A stretch of 64,000 bases of DNA from Sinotaia quadrata (taxonomy: Eukaryota > Mollusca > Gastropoda > Architaenioglossa > Viviparidae): NCBI GenBank assembly GCA_028829895.1, contig CM054182.1, positions 91,927,046-91,991,045 of the forward strand. Direction: 5' to 3'. The notes beneath the pieces are model-generated. The model saw nothing but the letters and a program-made list of their open reading frames with translations, was not told the origin of the DNA and did no database searches. The position numbers and the translations under genes are program-made. Positions 51,342-62,110 of this stretch are shown piece after piece (within the stretch, counting starts at the first letter, position 1; every line of letters starts with the position of its first letter).

Positions 51342-54183
51342 CCATTCATTTATGCTTTGTTATTACTTATTCCTAAATTGATAATGATTATTAATGATCA
51401 CTTTTTATCATTAAAAATAATTACCACTATTCAAGATGTGAAACTAACTCACATAGTTGTTACTGTAAATAATATGCACAGAAGAACATTATTTTTCATC
51501 ACTATGACATCACAAACTCAAAAAGAGGCTGAAGCTATTTATAGTACTGTCAATTCTGTCAACTGATTGCTAATGAGCAAGAAGAAATTTGAAGTCAGAG
51601 ATTTATAAATAAATACTAAATTATAATTAAAAACAACATAGTGAAAATGTAAATGCCACTTTAATATATATAACAATCCAATTTATATTTTCAGTAGAAA
51701 TATATATTCATCTTAATGACAAATCAGAATTAAATATGACTCATGGTTCAGCTGCTCAAAAATTTATACACCAGATTGTGTATGTATTATGAAGGATGCA
51801 CTACACACACACACAGTGTTTGACACTGGTTATGAGCAAAACACACAGACAAAAGAATAAAATGAACACTAAATTGTTTAGTGAATATACTATCTATCAT
51901 GAATGTGTTAGGGCGGGGGCAATTTTACAACTCAGTTTTATATGTTGATAAAATATATTTTAAAAGAAAAGACAAATACAGAACAATACCAATATCTTTC
52001 TGTGATATACTTCTTTGAAAAAATGTAAACTTATCACAAGCTGTCTATGGTGGAAGTAAACTTATTACAAGCTGTGTATGGTGGAAGTAATCTTATCACA
52101 AGCTGTGTATGGTGGAAGTAAACTTTGCCCCAGTCTTTACAGAAAAGTCCAGGCTGGCATTGATAAAATTCTACTGTCAGTCACAGATATTATGTTCTAG
52201 TCTTTTGCTATAAATCACATTGATAAATTACAAGCAGTTATTATATCAGAAGGCAGATAGAAGTAATTTTTCAATGCTGTTTTATCAATTAATTCTTTTT
52301 TTTTCCTTAAAACTCTATGCTTCATGGGAGAGCCTTTGCACCTTTAATATGTGAAACTGTATGAATTAAGTCCCTTGCCAACACAGAGACCTGGGAACAT
52401 ATCTTTCAGAGCTCAGATTATCTGCCAAATTCACTAATTCAAAATTGATTGAAACTTTAATTTGTTAAATGTCTGGTATTGTTTTCTACAGCACATATTA
52501 TGATATAAAAATCATTATTATAAATCTTGCAGTGGATTATAGCCTTTTATTAATCTAAGAAATTATCTGTATCAGTTTACAGCAGTGTTTCTCAAATTAA
52601 ATTTCACGGAACCCTAGTGTTCTGCTAGAGGTCGCTTGAGGTTCCCTAAGAGATCATGATTGAAAAATTAAGCATCATAGTTATTGTATTATTTATGCAG
52701 AGTTTCCCTGAGACCTGAAAATTATTTCAATGGCTCCTCCAGGGTAAAAAGACTAAAAATGGCTGGTTTACAGCATAAACAGTTAATTAATAAATGTGCA
52801 ACACCATGTTAACATCTAAACAGTGTATAACATATTTAATTAGTTAAATTTCCTGACTCTGACTCAATATAATTTGTTTCTTTCATCTCTTGCTTTGAAT
52901 TTGAGTGTATGAAATGTTAATATATTACTATCCTGAAAGCCTGTTTTATGTCTACCTAGGTTTGGTCATATAGCCCTGTTTTCACTCACTTAATAAAGCA
53001 ACAAAAGCATGAAGAGAACTTATTGTTTAGTGTATTTAATTTCATCTGGAGGAAAGTTTGGAAATATCTTTAAAAATTTTCTATTATTAGTTGCTTGAAG
53101 ATTAAATTTGCTACCCTCTCTTTGTAGAAGAAGAAAATAAACCATTTTAGGTAACATTTTTTTCCTGTTATTCTGGCAAGTTCATTACTTTTTATAACAA
53201 TTTATTTATTTTTATTATAATTTTCTTTTTGTGTGAAGCAAAAACTCAGCAAACAGAACCAGACATGGGGTGGAAGTACAACAGTGAAAAAGCATGTGTC
53301 TGGAACTGCATCCAGTGTGGCCTTTACACCATTACAGGTGACTTCATTCACCATTCAGTTAACAAAATATGTGTGTCAAGTCAAAATGTTCCTGATGACC
53401 TTGAAATTAAGTGAAACACTGTCATGCACTTGCATGTGTCAGTTGCATTTATTGCATCACATTCTTGTGCATGGTCAGTGACAGTTTCGAAGTTATTTTC
53501 ATTTCATTTTATTTTTTATGTTTGGGAGGATGGAGAAATAAGAGTAAAGATTTGCTTAGTGCTGATTAAAGGACCTGGGTCCAGTGAGGTGCTGCTTATC
53601 GTACATCATGAACCTGATGCTTACTTCCTGTAGCACATGTATCCCTAAGGACATTCTGAAGTATCCTGAAATTATTCACTTCCAGAATGTTGTAAAAATG
53701 TTATAATCTTTGAAATACAGTCTTCGTGCATTTTGTATAAATGTGGTGGTGGTCAAACTTTTCCTTCCAAGTAGATATGCATTAGAAACTTTAAACACAT
53801 TCAGAATTTTCTTCTGATGAGACTTAATTGCACGTTGTCTCAATTTAAAGTTGTATGCTTCCTTTCCTAAATTAGCAACTTCATTAACAAAGAAAATGAA
53901 AACATTTATGTATCTTGAATTTATTTGTGGTTTTTCAAAACAATCTATATTTGTGTTTGTCTGGTGGGGTTGGTTTGTTGTTTTTAGAAAATAAAAAATA
54001 TTCTTATTAGAACAGTGGTTTGTTACCTGTAAAAGTGTTTGAGCATTTCTTGAATAGTTTCTTTTTATTTCCCAGGGTCTGGAAATTGTCAACCCTCAAG
54101 CTGCAGAAAAGAAAGCACAGGAAGCCAATCAAAAATATTTTTCAACAACTTCTGGCTTTTTAAAAGTTAAAAAGTCCTCTTAA
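38234..54183 (+). CDS. PRPF31: U4/U6 small nuclear ribonucleoprotein Prp31 (13 coding exons)
   Basis: Prp31 joins U4/U6 to U5 in the spliceosomal tri-snRNP in the nucleus. Coding exons: 38234-38404, 40177-40234, 42709-42792, 43932-44029, 44734-44843, 45179-45230, 45560-45677, 46715-46872, 48905-49122, 49809-49881, 50803-50931, 53239-53337, 54076-54183. All introns are GT-AG, the phases join without a break, and the sum is 1,476 bases (491 residues plus stop; human PRPF31 has 499). It starts MSLADELLADLEE as in vertebrates, with an acidic N-terminus. The coiled-coil/Nop region covers about residues 75-330. LPHTG at 266-270 keeps the histidine that contacts the U4 snRNA/15.5K complex in human, and GASVAAKLMG is conserved. 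A basic nuclear localisation segment RKKRGGRRARKMK lies at 349-361. The C-terminus ends in GLEIVNPQAAEKK and a FLKVKKSS tail. Exon 2 (residues 58-76) is the least conserved. No lesion was found. The introns hold several repeats listed separately. Confidence 0.97.
39610..39960 (-). pseudogene. Ty3/gypsy RT N-terminal relic in PRPF31 intron 1
   Basis: On the minus strand, ending near 39,790, a frame reads PIEVEKVSCDFQDVLIDKPG followed by HTELEEYGFEP, then a stop. This is the stretch just before the RT fingers in gypsy elements; the intact element has FSSTLTDKPGLTDL at the same place. Further remnants continue towards 39,650 in broken frames. It lies antisense to PRPF31 and is dead. Confidence 0.7.
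42775..43060 (+). repeat. 40-42 bp minisatellite made from the exon 3/intron 3 junction
   Basis: The last bases of PRPF31 exon 3 plus the donor (ACAATGAAATAA|GTAAGG) are repeated downstream in intron 3. Donor-equivalent positions are 42,793 (real), 42,833, 42,874, 42,915, 42,956 and 42,998, followed by a more decayed copy near 43,039. Units continue as AAAATAGTGTTTAAAGTTTA. Weaker related sequence runs on to about 43,340. Confidence 0.88.
43440..43660. repeat. repeat shared with the intron 1 relic
   Basis: AAACCCCTTTAAA followed by AATAATAAATCATC at 43,620-43,660 matches AAACCCCTTTAAA...AATAATAAATCATC at 39,900-39,940, in the same orientation. The preceding 180 bp give a 60-codon minus-strand frame of unknown nature. 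It may be another fragment of the same retroelement. Confidence 0.4.
45940..46232 (+). mobile_element. possible LINE 3' fragment in intron 7
   Basis: Plus-strand translation near 46,150-46,220 gives DRMEWRKLVARSSVVSQQSA, which resembles the C-terminal tail of some LINE-encoded polyproteins. The segment ends in an ATGG tetranucleotide run, as LINE 3' ends often do. No RT motif is present, so the family is unassigned. Confidence 0.35.
46876..46950. repeat. short repeat directly after the exon 8 donor
   Basis: GTGACTGACAGATATGAT-like units of about 28 bp occur three times starting within 5 bases of the 5' splice site, and one more diverged copy lies near 47,060. Confidence 0.55.
49474..49735. 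repeat. 47-bp minisatellite in PRPF31 intron 9
   Basis: CTATTGATGTAATAACCCTC starts at 49,476, 49,523, 49,570, 49,617 and 49,664, with a partial copy at 49,711, an exact 47-bp period. Internal copies are identical except for one G to A change, so the array is young. Confidence 0.97.
50225..50580. repeat. about 28-bp minisatellite in PRPF31 intron 10
   Basis: About 12 diverged copies have the core ACATTATAGGATAGTAACAT followed by GTCCTCAA. Several units contain TTACAG|GAT, which resembles a 3' splice acceptor. The array ends about 220 bases before exon 11. Confidence 0.9.
51251..51338. repeat. (CT)n microsatellite in PRPF31 intron 11
   Basis: About 44 CT units form an uninterrupted polypyrimidine run on the coding strand of the intron. 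Confidence 0.98.
52025..52125. repeat. 33-bp tandem repeat, 3 copies, intron 11
   Basis: ACAAGCTGTGTATGGTGGAA is repeated three times, with A/C differences in the flanking TTATCACA/TTATTACA. Confidence 0.9.
52583..52765. mobile_element. 183-bp hAT-type nonautonomous element in intron 11
   Basis: It begins CAGTGTTTCTCAAA and ends AAAAATGGCTG, so both termini have the CAG...CTG form of hAT elements. It is bounded by a perfect 8-bp direct repeat GTTTACAG (52,575-52,582 and 52,766-52,773), the expected hAT target duplication. It has no coding capacity. The inverted similarity beyond the first bases is weak. Confidence 0.75.
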
Positions 54184-54410
54184 AGGAAGCAATTTCGCCA
54201 AGACTGTTTATTACTGGGAAAATTATAAAGAGATGTCTGCATTTGTCTGTTTAATTTTGTGTCCCCTCATGGTTTGCAGATATTATTATTACTATTAGTG
54301 TGCATGAAAATGTGTGAGTGTGTGCTTTTGAGTGCATGCTTAAGTAGACAAATGAGTTGGTATGTGTGTGAGGTCAGAGATCATATTTCTTCTGTTTTTT
54401 GTAAATAAGG

Positions 54411-54416
54411 AATAAA
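54411..54416 (+). terminator. PRPF31: PRPF31 polyadenylation signal AATAAA
   Basis: This is a canonical AATAAA 228 bases after the PRPF31 stop, followed about 20-30 bases later by a T/GT-rich stretch. Confidence 0.75.
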
Positions 54417-54569
54417 ATTAGAATATTTCTAATACTGGGTTGTTTTTTTATTGTGCTTCTTTTTTACTTTCTTGACCAGCATTTGTTCATGGTGCAGACA
54501 AGCCATGCAAACTCTCATTTTTAATGAATGTTTTAGTCTTGCCCAGTTGTGGAAATAGTTTTATACGAA

Positions 54570-54740
54570 TGTCTAGTTGTAATTACTTTCACTGAGTGAT
54601 CTGTGTGAAAGTTCACCTGTCCTTATTTACTTTCACTGAAGGGTCTGTGTGAATGTTCACCTGGTTTTATTCACCTGTCTTTATATACATTCACTGAGTG
54701 ATCTGCTTGATTATCTAATTTCACCTTTATAATTTTCTCT
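54570..54740. repeat. about 45-bp degenerate repeat
   Basis: TTACTTTCACTGAGTGATCT followed by GTGTGAAAGTTCACCTG recurs about three times immediately downstream of PRPF31. Confidence 0.75.
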
Positions 54741-54816
54741 GAATGATCTCTTGGATTTTAACCACCAGTCATATTATGCAAAGACCTAACGGTTCAAAGC
54801 ATATATTATTCAGCAT

Positions 54817-54990
54817 GCAGTACAAATACATGTTCATTTGATGCAACAAACCCATGCACTGAAAAAAAATTATATTTCAGCATGCAGTACAAATTTATGT
54901 TCATTTGATAAAGGAACTCATGCACTGAACAAGACATTATCACTCAGTATACAGCATATATACGAGTAGAACATTCGATAAAGGGAATCC
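54817..54990. repeat. about 68-bp repeat, 2-3 copies
   Basis: CAGCATGCAGTACAAATACA followed by TGTTCATTTGAT occurs twice with minor changes, and a third, weaker copy ends near 54,990. Confidence 0.75.
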
Positions 54991-55059
54991 GTGTACTAAC
55001 AAGAAATCAAATTGCAAAAGGATGAAAAGTCATAAACAGGTAAGTTAGCATAAATATTT

Positions 55060-55175
55060 ATCTATCTTTTCCAGACATTTCTTTGCAATTCAGTTCTTGT
55101 CTCCCTTTTTTGGACAATTCTTTGCAGTTCAGTTCTTGTCTAGCTTTTCCTGACAATTCTTTTCAGTTCAGTGTT
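55060..55175. repeat. about 50-bp repeat, 3 copies
   Basis: Units of CTTTTCCTGACAATTCTTTG followed by CAGTTCAGTTCTTGTCT are spaced about 50 bp apart with mild divergence. Confidence 0.8.
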
Positions 55176-56179
55176 TTGTCTTGTACTTGTGGTGTCTTGC
55201 ATGTCTGAAAAGCTACAAGAGCAAAATAAAGTGTTTAAAATTGCATCTGCACAATTATTGTCATTCTTCCAAATTGATAACCTTGAAGTACTAGATCAAT
55301 TGCAGCCAATCTATATAAATGTTCACGTGTAAACAATGATTGCAATAGATAAGCTTCAGTGTTTTAAGCACGGTGGCCCGTAAATGGCCTCTTGGACACT
55401 TAAACACGTGAAGAACGGGCATGGAATCAAAGACAGTTCAACTCCCATAGGTGTGATCTTTGTGAATACATAATTTCACTGTCAGTGCGAATAACAAAAT
55501 TCACATGCATATTCACACAACAGTTAATGAGAATTGCCATATTTATTTTTAATTTTCTTTCGGAACAAATCTTCAGTGCTTTCACTACAATTGACGGTGT
55601 AATCGGGTGCTAATGGAGAGGGGTCAGAAGAAATACAATATAACCGAAACTTGATCACTTCGACACTGCGTAATTCAGAGTTCTTCAGCTACGATTTTTT
55701 TTTTTAATTGGGGGGGGGGGGGACAGAAAAAAAGAAATACAACTAAAAGTGTTATAAAAATGTACAATTCAAAAATATTGCAAAGTTTAATTGTCAAGCA
55801 ATCTGCAAAAATGTCTGAAAGAAGATATCTAAATATGTATGTAATATCAGTCTGTCGTTCTACATGAATCCAAACTTAATTGCGTTTTTCTGTCAGTAAA
55901 AGGTTGGAGGGCGAAATTCTGGTTAATTTATTTTACTCGAATATTTTTTTTAAATGTATTCCATAACTGTAGGTGTGATCATTGTGAAGTAAAGACCAAT
56001 GTTCTGCTTGGCGTTTGTTTAATTAATTTTGAACCGAATTAATTTCTCGTGCAGTTACAGGCATTGATAACGCATTTTATTAAATTTCCACCGAATTAAT
56101 TCATCAGTATTTAGTAACCGGCATTTATAACGCTTGTAGGTGAACTTAAACCGAATAACTTCATTACCTGTAGTAACCA
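55176..56179. other. no gene recognised
   Basis: A poly-G run lies near 55,713-55,723. A loose repeat of ACCGAATTAATTTC-like sequence occurs at about 56,030-56,170. No supportable reading frame was found. Confidence 0.45.
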
Positions 56180-56290
56180 GTGCAGTGTATTCCAGTCAAA
56201 TTCAACGAAATTTCAGTGCGGTGCATTCCATTCAAATTCAACAAAATTTCAGTGCGGTGCATTCCATTCAAATTCAACAAAATTTAACAA
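56180..56290. repeat. about 35-bp repeat, 3 copies
   Basis: GTGCGGTGCATTCCATTCAA followed by ATTCAACAAAATTTCA is tandemly repeated. The two right-hand copies are nearly identical. Confidence 0.88.
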
Positions 56291-57214
56291 ACAATAAATG
56301 ACCCTGATGTTGGGTTTTATTAAATTTGCACGGAACTAGTTTAACATCACTTTGTAACTGGCCTTGATGGAGCATCGCATAACACTTCAGTCGTTAATTT
56401 ATCGAAGTAAGTGGAGTTAGCGACCGTTGATAATGCTTTCAAAGTACACTACCCAATCTATCACAGCTTCACCTTGCCTACCACCCACGAACTCTTGTAC
56501 ACTTGTATCCCAACTTATTTTGGTTCGTTTACGCATATTTTATTTTATTTATTTTGGAGGCAGGCTTCACTTTCGGAAAGCAATTAATTAATTGTAACGG
56601 CCTTAAACAGTTAAAAACTAATGTGTGCATGCTTGTATGTCATGATTTAATAGGGGAAATATTTCAGGGATGTTATAATAATGGTTTTATTTTATTTTTT
56701 ATTTTTCTAAAAGCAATTATTTTCCGATAATCGAAAGGAAAATTTCATATGAGAGGTCATTTTAAAAATTTGCTATACATGTTTTATGTGAGTATGAAAT
56801 GAAAGAAGAATCTTTCTAAAGTATGTCACATCTGATGACGCAGAGTTGAGTGTTTTTAGATCTACAACCTCAGGTCCAAGAGTAGGGTCACGAGGGTGTA
56901 GAGCACCATATGGTAGTAACTTGAGTCCTCTCTGCCACTAACCAGTTGTGAACAAGAACTTAACATCAGTGTTCGGGAACGACTTAAGGTATAGTTTCAC
57001 CTCGTGCACTTTGTGATGTTGAGCATGTTCGTGCTGTGGGAATAAAAATTATACGTTGCAGTATCTTGGCGTCTCCTAATGTGGAGAATGGATATAGTAT
57101 TGTACAAATAAAATGACATTCTGCGCTAACTGTCAGTATGTCCTAATTAAATGGCGGTGGAAGGTGTAACAATAAGGCTAATGGAAGACAATATCTGTGG
57201 TCAGCAAAATATAA
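56291..57214. other. no gene recognised
   Basis: This is AT-rich DNA. The 75-codon frame at 56,503 is low-complexity hydrophobic sequence with no recognisable motif. Confidence 0.45.
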
Positions 57215-57305
57215 CCAGGTTCATATTTGGGTTCGCCATTTTCACCAGGTGAAAGAGGAAAGCTTATATCTGGCTCTTGTCATTTTCACAAGTGAGAAGA
57301 AAACA
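57215..57305. repeat. about 46-bp repeat, 2 copies, related to 58.5 kb
   Basis: CGCCATTTTCACCAGGTGAA and GTCATTTTCACAAGTGAGAA head two adjacent units with TATATCTGGCTCT between them. The same unit type recurs at 58,510-58,640. Confidence 0.7.
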
Positions 57306-57683
57306 CGTTTGACTCCGATCGCTGTGGGACGTGAATTGTAAGGGGAGAGAAAGACGGGAGAAAAGTACAATCTTACTTTAATTAATCCGTTCGCCAAGCT
57401 GAAAAACTTTACCCGATCTTTCAGACACATGAAACCACTTTCCGTAAACACGGGTACAGACGCACAGTGGAGTGACATCACGTACACCCAGCATTATGCT
57501 TAAACATAATTAAGTCGGTCTCCTAAGCCCCCAAAATTCCCCTTTCAAGTCCCTGTGACGTGTATAAATATAGACGCGACAAGGTAAAATGCAGTAATCA
57601 AATTTAACAGCAGAATTTAATATTAATAAATAAAGTGCCATGACGTAGGAAGTAGTAAAGTTTCTTTTTATCATACGTATAAG

Positions 57684-57705
57684 TGACGTCACGTTCACCC
57701 AATCA
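57684..57705. promoter_or_regulatory. CRE (TGACGTCA) plus CCAAT box
   Basis: A perfect palindromic cAMP-response element at 57,684-57,691 is followed 9 bases later by CCCAATCACAG, a good CCAAT box. This pairing is common in animal promoters, but no gene start is recognised nearby, so a functional role is inference. Confidence 0.35.
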
Positions 57706-58186
57706 CAGGCGAATTTGCAGACGAGAGGAAAAGTTAAACAAAGCTTTCTCACTCGCTCTCTTTCACAGAATAACTAAACATTGTACATGTAAAGCATGAG
57801 TATACATAAAAGATACAGATAAACAAACGTTGCAAAATATTATTTAAAAAAAGCAAAGATTAGTTTCTAATAAAGCTAGAGAAAACCACAAGACTGACCT
57901 TTTGTCTGGCACGGTCTGAATTAAAAAATCCAGATTCCCGCTATATCTATCTACAAGCCACAATTTTGCATGGGTCTGGAGATTGTACTACAGGCAGTTT
58001 GCCACTTGTTGGAGACATCTAGAGTGGGTGTCCAAAACAGTACCAGTATACTTTCCCTAACTTTCACTATTCAAGCCTCCTAGCAGATCATCTGTTATCT
58101 ATATATCCCCTCAATCACGGGTGTTCGATTTCATATCCCGTACTAACTATCATAGCCGTTCGGTTTTATGGATGGCTGTCACGTTT

Positions 58187-58300
58187 TCCTGTAGCGCCCG
58201 AAACCATCAAAATTAGACCTGAGATTAAATAAATATGTCACGTTTTCTTGTAGCGCCCAAAGCTATCAAAATTAGACCAGAAATTAAATAAATATGTGAG
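58187..58300. repeat. about 58-bp tandem duplication
   Basis: Two copies have GTCACGTTTTCCTGTAGCGC followed by CAAAATTAGACC and AAATAAATATGT, with several substitutions between them. Confidence 0.9.
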
Positions 58301-58509
58301 TTGGAAAAATCTAGGTTGAGTTAAAGTGTTAAAGGTTAAAATGTTAGAAGTTCGAAATATAGCAGTCTTTTATAATGATTTAAAGTTTAATATATTATTA
58401 TTCGTTAAATTTTTATTATTAAAGTTTAAATATTATTAATTTGAATTGTCATTATATTTTAATAAAATCATGATAGGGTGGGATAATACGCCACAACCTC
58501 CATTTTTAC

Positions 58510-58640
58510 AAATAGGAAAAATGTCTGGCTCTAACCGCCATTTTCGCAGGTAAGAAGAAAATGTATATCTGGTTTTGAGCGCAATTTTAACAAATAAGAG
58601 GAAAATTGATGTCTGCCTCTGGCCACCAATTTCCCAGGAG
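58510..58640. repeat. about 46-bp repeat, 3 copies
   Basis: Units head with CCGCCATTTTCGCAGGTAAG or close variants and continue AAGAAAATGTATATCTGG. They are the same family as the repeat at 57,215-57,305. Confidence 0.75.
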
Positions 58641-59084
58641 AAAACTGACTGACAGGCCGTGTAATTACATACAACGCAAAATATATATGTTCACATTTAT
58701 GAAAACTGTTGCCATGACAACGGTAAAAGGCATAATTAAATAAGTTTTTATTTATAATTTTGTCTGTGAAATTCATGGTGTCTTTAAGTGCTTGAGCGTG
58801 CTGCAACATATTCCAGAAGACTTTCCTTGTAGATTCGATTCCAAGTTTGACTGAAATAAAAATAAAATCCGTGGTAAACAAAAAATCAGTAAGCATTAGT
58901 CAATATGGCTTGGCCGTAACCTACGGTCTAGATATTCAGTCGCAAAGGTGCGCGAATTTTACAAGACTGACAGTACCTGATGGTACGTGCTGGTAAAGTC
59001 GTTGACCGCTGACTCATAGCTGTTACAGTCTTTGCAAATTTTCCAGAGAACGTATGTAGTAGTACAACGTAAAACCTAGAACCT
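58641..59084. other. no gene recognised
   Basis: No gene or repeat is supported. A minus-strand frame at 58,531-58,896 partly overlaps the preceding repeat and has no recognisable domain. Confidence 0.45.
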
Positions 59085-59975
59085 TTCACTGTGTTAAAGT
59101 ATGTGCTTTCTCTGTGCTAAAGTGTGTGCCTTCACTGTGCAAATGTGTGTGCTTTCACTGTGACAAACTGTATGTTTTCACTCTGTTAAAGTGTGTTTTC
59201 ACTATGCTAAAGTGTGTGTTTTCACTGTGCTAAAATGTGTGCTTTCACTGTGCTAAATTGTGTGCTTTCACTGTGCACAGTTATCTATTTTCAAAGTGTT
59301 TTCACTGTGCTAAAGTGTTTTCACTATGCTAAAGTATCTACTTTCAAAGTGCTAAAGTTTGCGTTTTCACTATTCAAAAGTATATAAGTGAGTTGTCACT
59401 GTGCAAAAATATGTATTTTCACTGTGTGAAAGCTTGTCGTCACTGTGGTAAAGTGTGTAGTTTCACTGTGCTAAAAGTGTGTTTTCAATGTGCTAGAAGT
59501 GTGTGTTTTCAATGTGCTAGATGTGTGTGTTTTCAATGTGCTAGAAGTGTGTGTTTTCACTGTGCTAAAAGTGTGTGTTTTCACTGTGCTAAAAGTGTGT
59601 TTTCACTGTGCTAAAAGTGTGTGCTATCATTGTTCTAAAGTATGTACTTTAACTGTGCTAGATGTGTGTGTGTTTTCAATGTGCTAGAAGTGTGTGTTTT
59701 CACTGTGCTAAAAGTGTGTTTTCACTGTGCTAAAAGTGTGTGCTATCATTGTTCTAAAGTATGTACTTTAACTGTGCTAGTTGTGTGTGTTTTCACTGTG
59801 CTAAAAGTGTGTTTTCAATGTGCTAGAAGTGTGTGTTTTCACTGTGCGAAAGTATGTCCTTTCACTGTGCTAAAATTGTGTTTTCACTGTACTAAAAGTG
59901 TGTGTTTTTACTGTACGAAAGTATGGCATATCACTGTGTTAAAAGTATGTGCTTTCATTGTGCTAAAAGTTTTTA
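59085..59975. repeat. 24-bp-type minisatellite, about 37 copies
   Basis: Units read TGTGTTTTCACTGTGCTAAA with 22-25 bp spacing. The best stretch at 59,480-59,860 keeps 24 bp, and therefore an open frame rich in Cys and His pairs on the plus strand. A block of about 115 bp is itself duplicated (59,590-59,665 against 59,705-59,780). Confidence 0.95.
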
Positions 59976-60764
59976 ACAGTCGAAATGGCCTGCTTTCAAA
60001 CTGTCTCTTCCATTATCATGTGCATAGACACATAATGGCTTATGTAGCCCACAACCACACCTCTAAAAATAGATTACCTTCTAATGTTCCAGACACTCAC
60101 TCTAAACTAACCAATCAAAGCGCAGCTCAACCGCGCGAAACAAATATACTAGAACTCCTGTAAATTGTCAGTCGAATGCAGCTGACCATTGAGGCAACAC
60201 GTATTTTGGGTCCCGTCCTTAATAAGTTAGAATCGTATTACTAACCCTTATTGCCCGTTATCAACACAGCAGGAAACCATCCTCCGTATATATTACTGCT
60301 GAAGGTATATGGTTTTGTTTGCCTAAGTAATATTATATTCATGTTATCTCTTGAATTTAATTTAGTTATATTTTGCTTATGATATTAAAATGAATGATGA
60401 CCAGGTAAGAGTGTTCAGTAAGAGAATATATGAGGACAAATTGTTAGGCCATGTGTATTTTACTGGCAGATCAGCACTTTATTTGAGACTTGATTTGAGA
60501 TGTTGATTCAACGAGCACCGAGCAGCATAGCAATGCCAGAACGGAACCACCTTATCTTGGATGTTGACCTTGACAAGTGTTGAATCACGAAGCAACAACC
60601 AGAGCAGAACGACAGATCAATCACATATCGGCCACTCACATTCATCCCTGAAATCACAGGTTATACATTAAAAGATCAGCTCGATTTAATATACCATTCA
60701 TAAGCCAAGCCACCCACCACCCACCCTTACATTCTATGTGCTACCACTCAAGATTAATTATTAA
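59976..60764. other. no gene recognised
   Basis: This is unique-looking sequence. A five-codon ATG start (60,390-60,404) runs straight into a strong CAG|GTAAGA donor and could be a tiny first coding exon, but nothing supports it further. Confidence 0.4.
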
Positions 60765-61195
60765 GAACGTATGTGTGTTCATTAACAACGTGTTTGTGTT
60801 CATTAAGAACGCGTTTATGTTCATTAACAACGTGTTTGTGTTCATTAAGAACGCGTTTATGTTCATTAACAACGTGTTTGTGTTCATTAAGAACGCGTTT
60901 ATGTTCATTAACAACGTGTTTGTGTTCATTAAGAACGCGTTTATGTTCATTAAGAACGTGTGTTCATTAAGAACGCGTTTATCTTCATTAATATGTGTGT
61001 TCATTAAGAACGCGTTTATCTTCATTAATATGTGTGTTCATTAAGAACGCGTTTATCTTCATTAATATGTGTGTTCATTAAGAACGTGTTTATGTTCATT
61101 AAGAATGCGTTAATGTTCATTAAGAACGTGTGTTCATTAAGAACGCGTTTATGTTCATTAACAACGTGTTTGTGTTCATTAAGAACATGTGTTTA
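60765..61195. repeat. 21-bp minisatellite with 42-bp dimeric higher-order structure
   Basis: Two monomer types alternate: GTTCATTAACAACGTGTTTGT and GTTCATTAAGAACGCGTTTAT. They form a 42-bp dimer that repeats four times at 60,775-60,950, after which the order breaks down with partial monomers. The second type carries ACGCGT. Open frames on both strands are consequences of the 21-bp period. Confidence 0.96.
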
Positions 61196-61492
61196 TTAAA
61201 GAAGAAAAAACAACAAACCTTTTAATAATAAAGAGTTATCTGTGTCACAAGTAAACATCAAAAATTTACAAAAAATAAAATAACCTCTAACTCATGAAAG
61301 CATCATGCGTCGAACCAGTGTCTAGCATTAGAGGGCTACAGATAGCCAATAGATCTCCACTGGCGTTTCTTCCTTCAAATTGCAATGCTCGTTGGTACAG
61401 GTCACATTCGCATAGAGTACCTATTAAACAATCCAAATTCAAGGAGAAAACAATGTTTCTTTAGACTGAAGGTGAAAATTCAAATATTAAAC
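61196..61492. other. no gene recognised
   Basis: No gene or repeat is supported in this spacer. Confidence 0.5.
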
Positions 61493-61650
61493 TCTTGCAT
61501 TGATAGCATGATGGAGAGTTACATACCCTGATCCGAATCAATAAATCCTTGCATTGATAGCATGATGGAGAGTTACATACCCTGATCCGAATCAATCAAT
61601 CCTTGCATTGATAGCAAGATGGAGAGTTACATACCCTGATCCGAATCAAT
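61493..61650. repeat. 54-bp tandem repeat, 3 copies
   Basis: CCTTGCATTGATAGCATGAT starts at 61,493, 61,547 and 61,601. Copies differ by single bases only. Confidence 0.97.
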
Positions 61651-61864
61651 CACTATAGTAACATTGTCAGTCAAGACGGAAGTAGGAGGCGCGCTAATTC
61701 TCCGAACGGTTCACTTTCTACTTTTGTGTGGAAGGCAAACAATTTTAATTTGTCGATGACGACAGTTTTGCATATGGATAATAAACATTTTTTTAAAAAA
61801 TAAGTGCGTAATCCTGATCACAACTGTACGTTTTTCTCATAACATTCATATGTTTGTTATTTAA

Positions 61865-62110
61865 TGATAGTGTCTTTAAGTTAATCAATCGAATATATAT
61901 GTCACTTAACCTATTTTGTTGTGTAAGTACGTTAATATATTGAATATAAACCACCACTCTTGTTGTATACATAAGTTCCTTTAAATTAATGTATTGAATA
62001 TGTATCACAATTTCTGTTTTACATATAAGTTCCTTTAAGCTAAATGTTTACAAAATAAGTGTTTTAAGCTAATGTGTAGAATATTCATCACGATTCCTAT
62101 TTGATTAATG
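61865..62110. repeat. about 60-bp degenerate AT-rich repeat
   Basis: Four diverged units share TAAGTTCCTTTAAATTAATG followed by TATTGAATATGTATCAC-like sequence. Confidence 0.65.

Noticed and set aside
59393..60163. Cys/His-rich frame resembling a zinc-finger protein
   Set aside because: The frame is kept open by a repeat with a local 24-bp period; the CxxC spacing simply follows the repeat unit and there is no start context, splice pair or unique domain.
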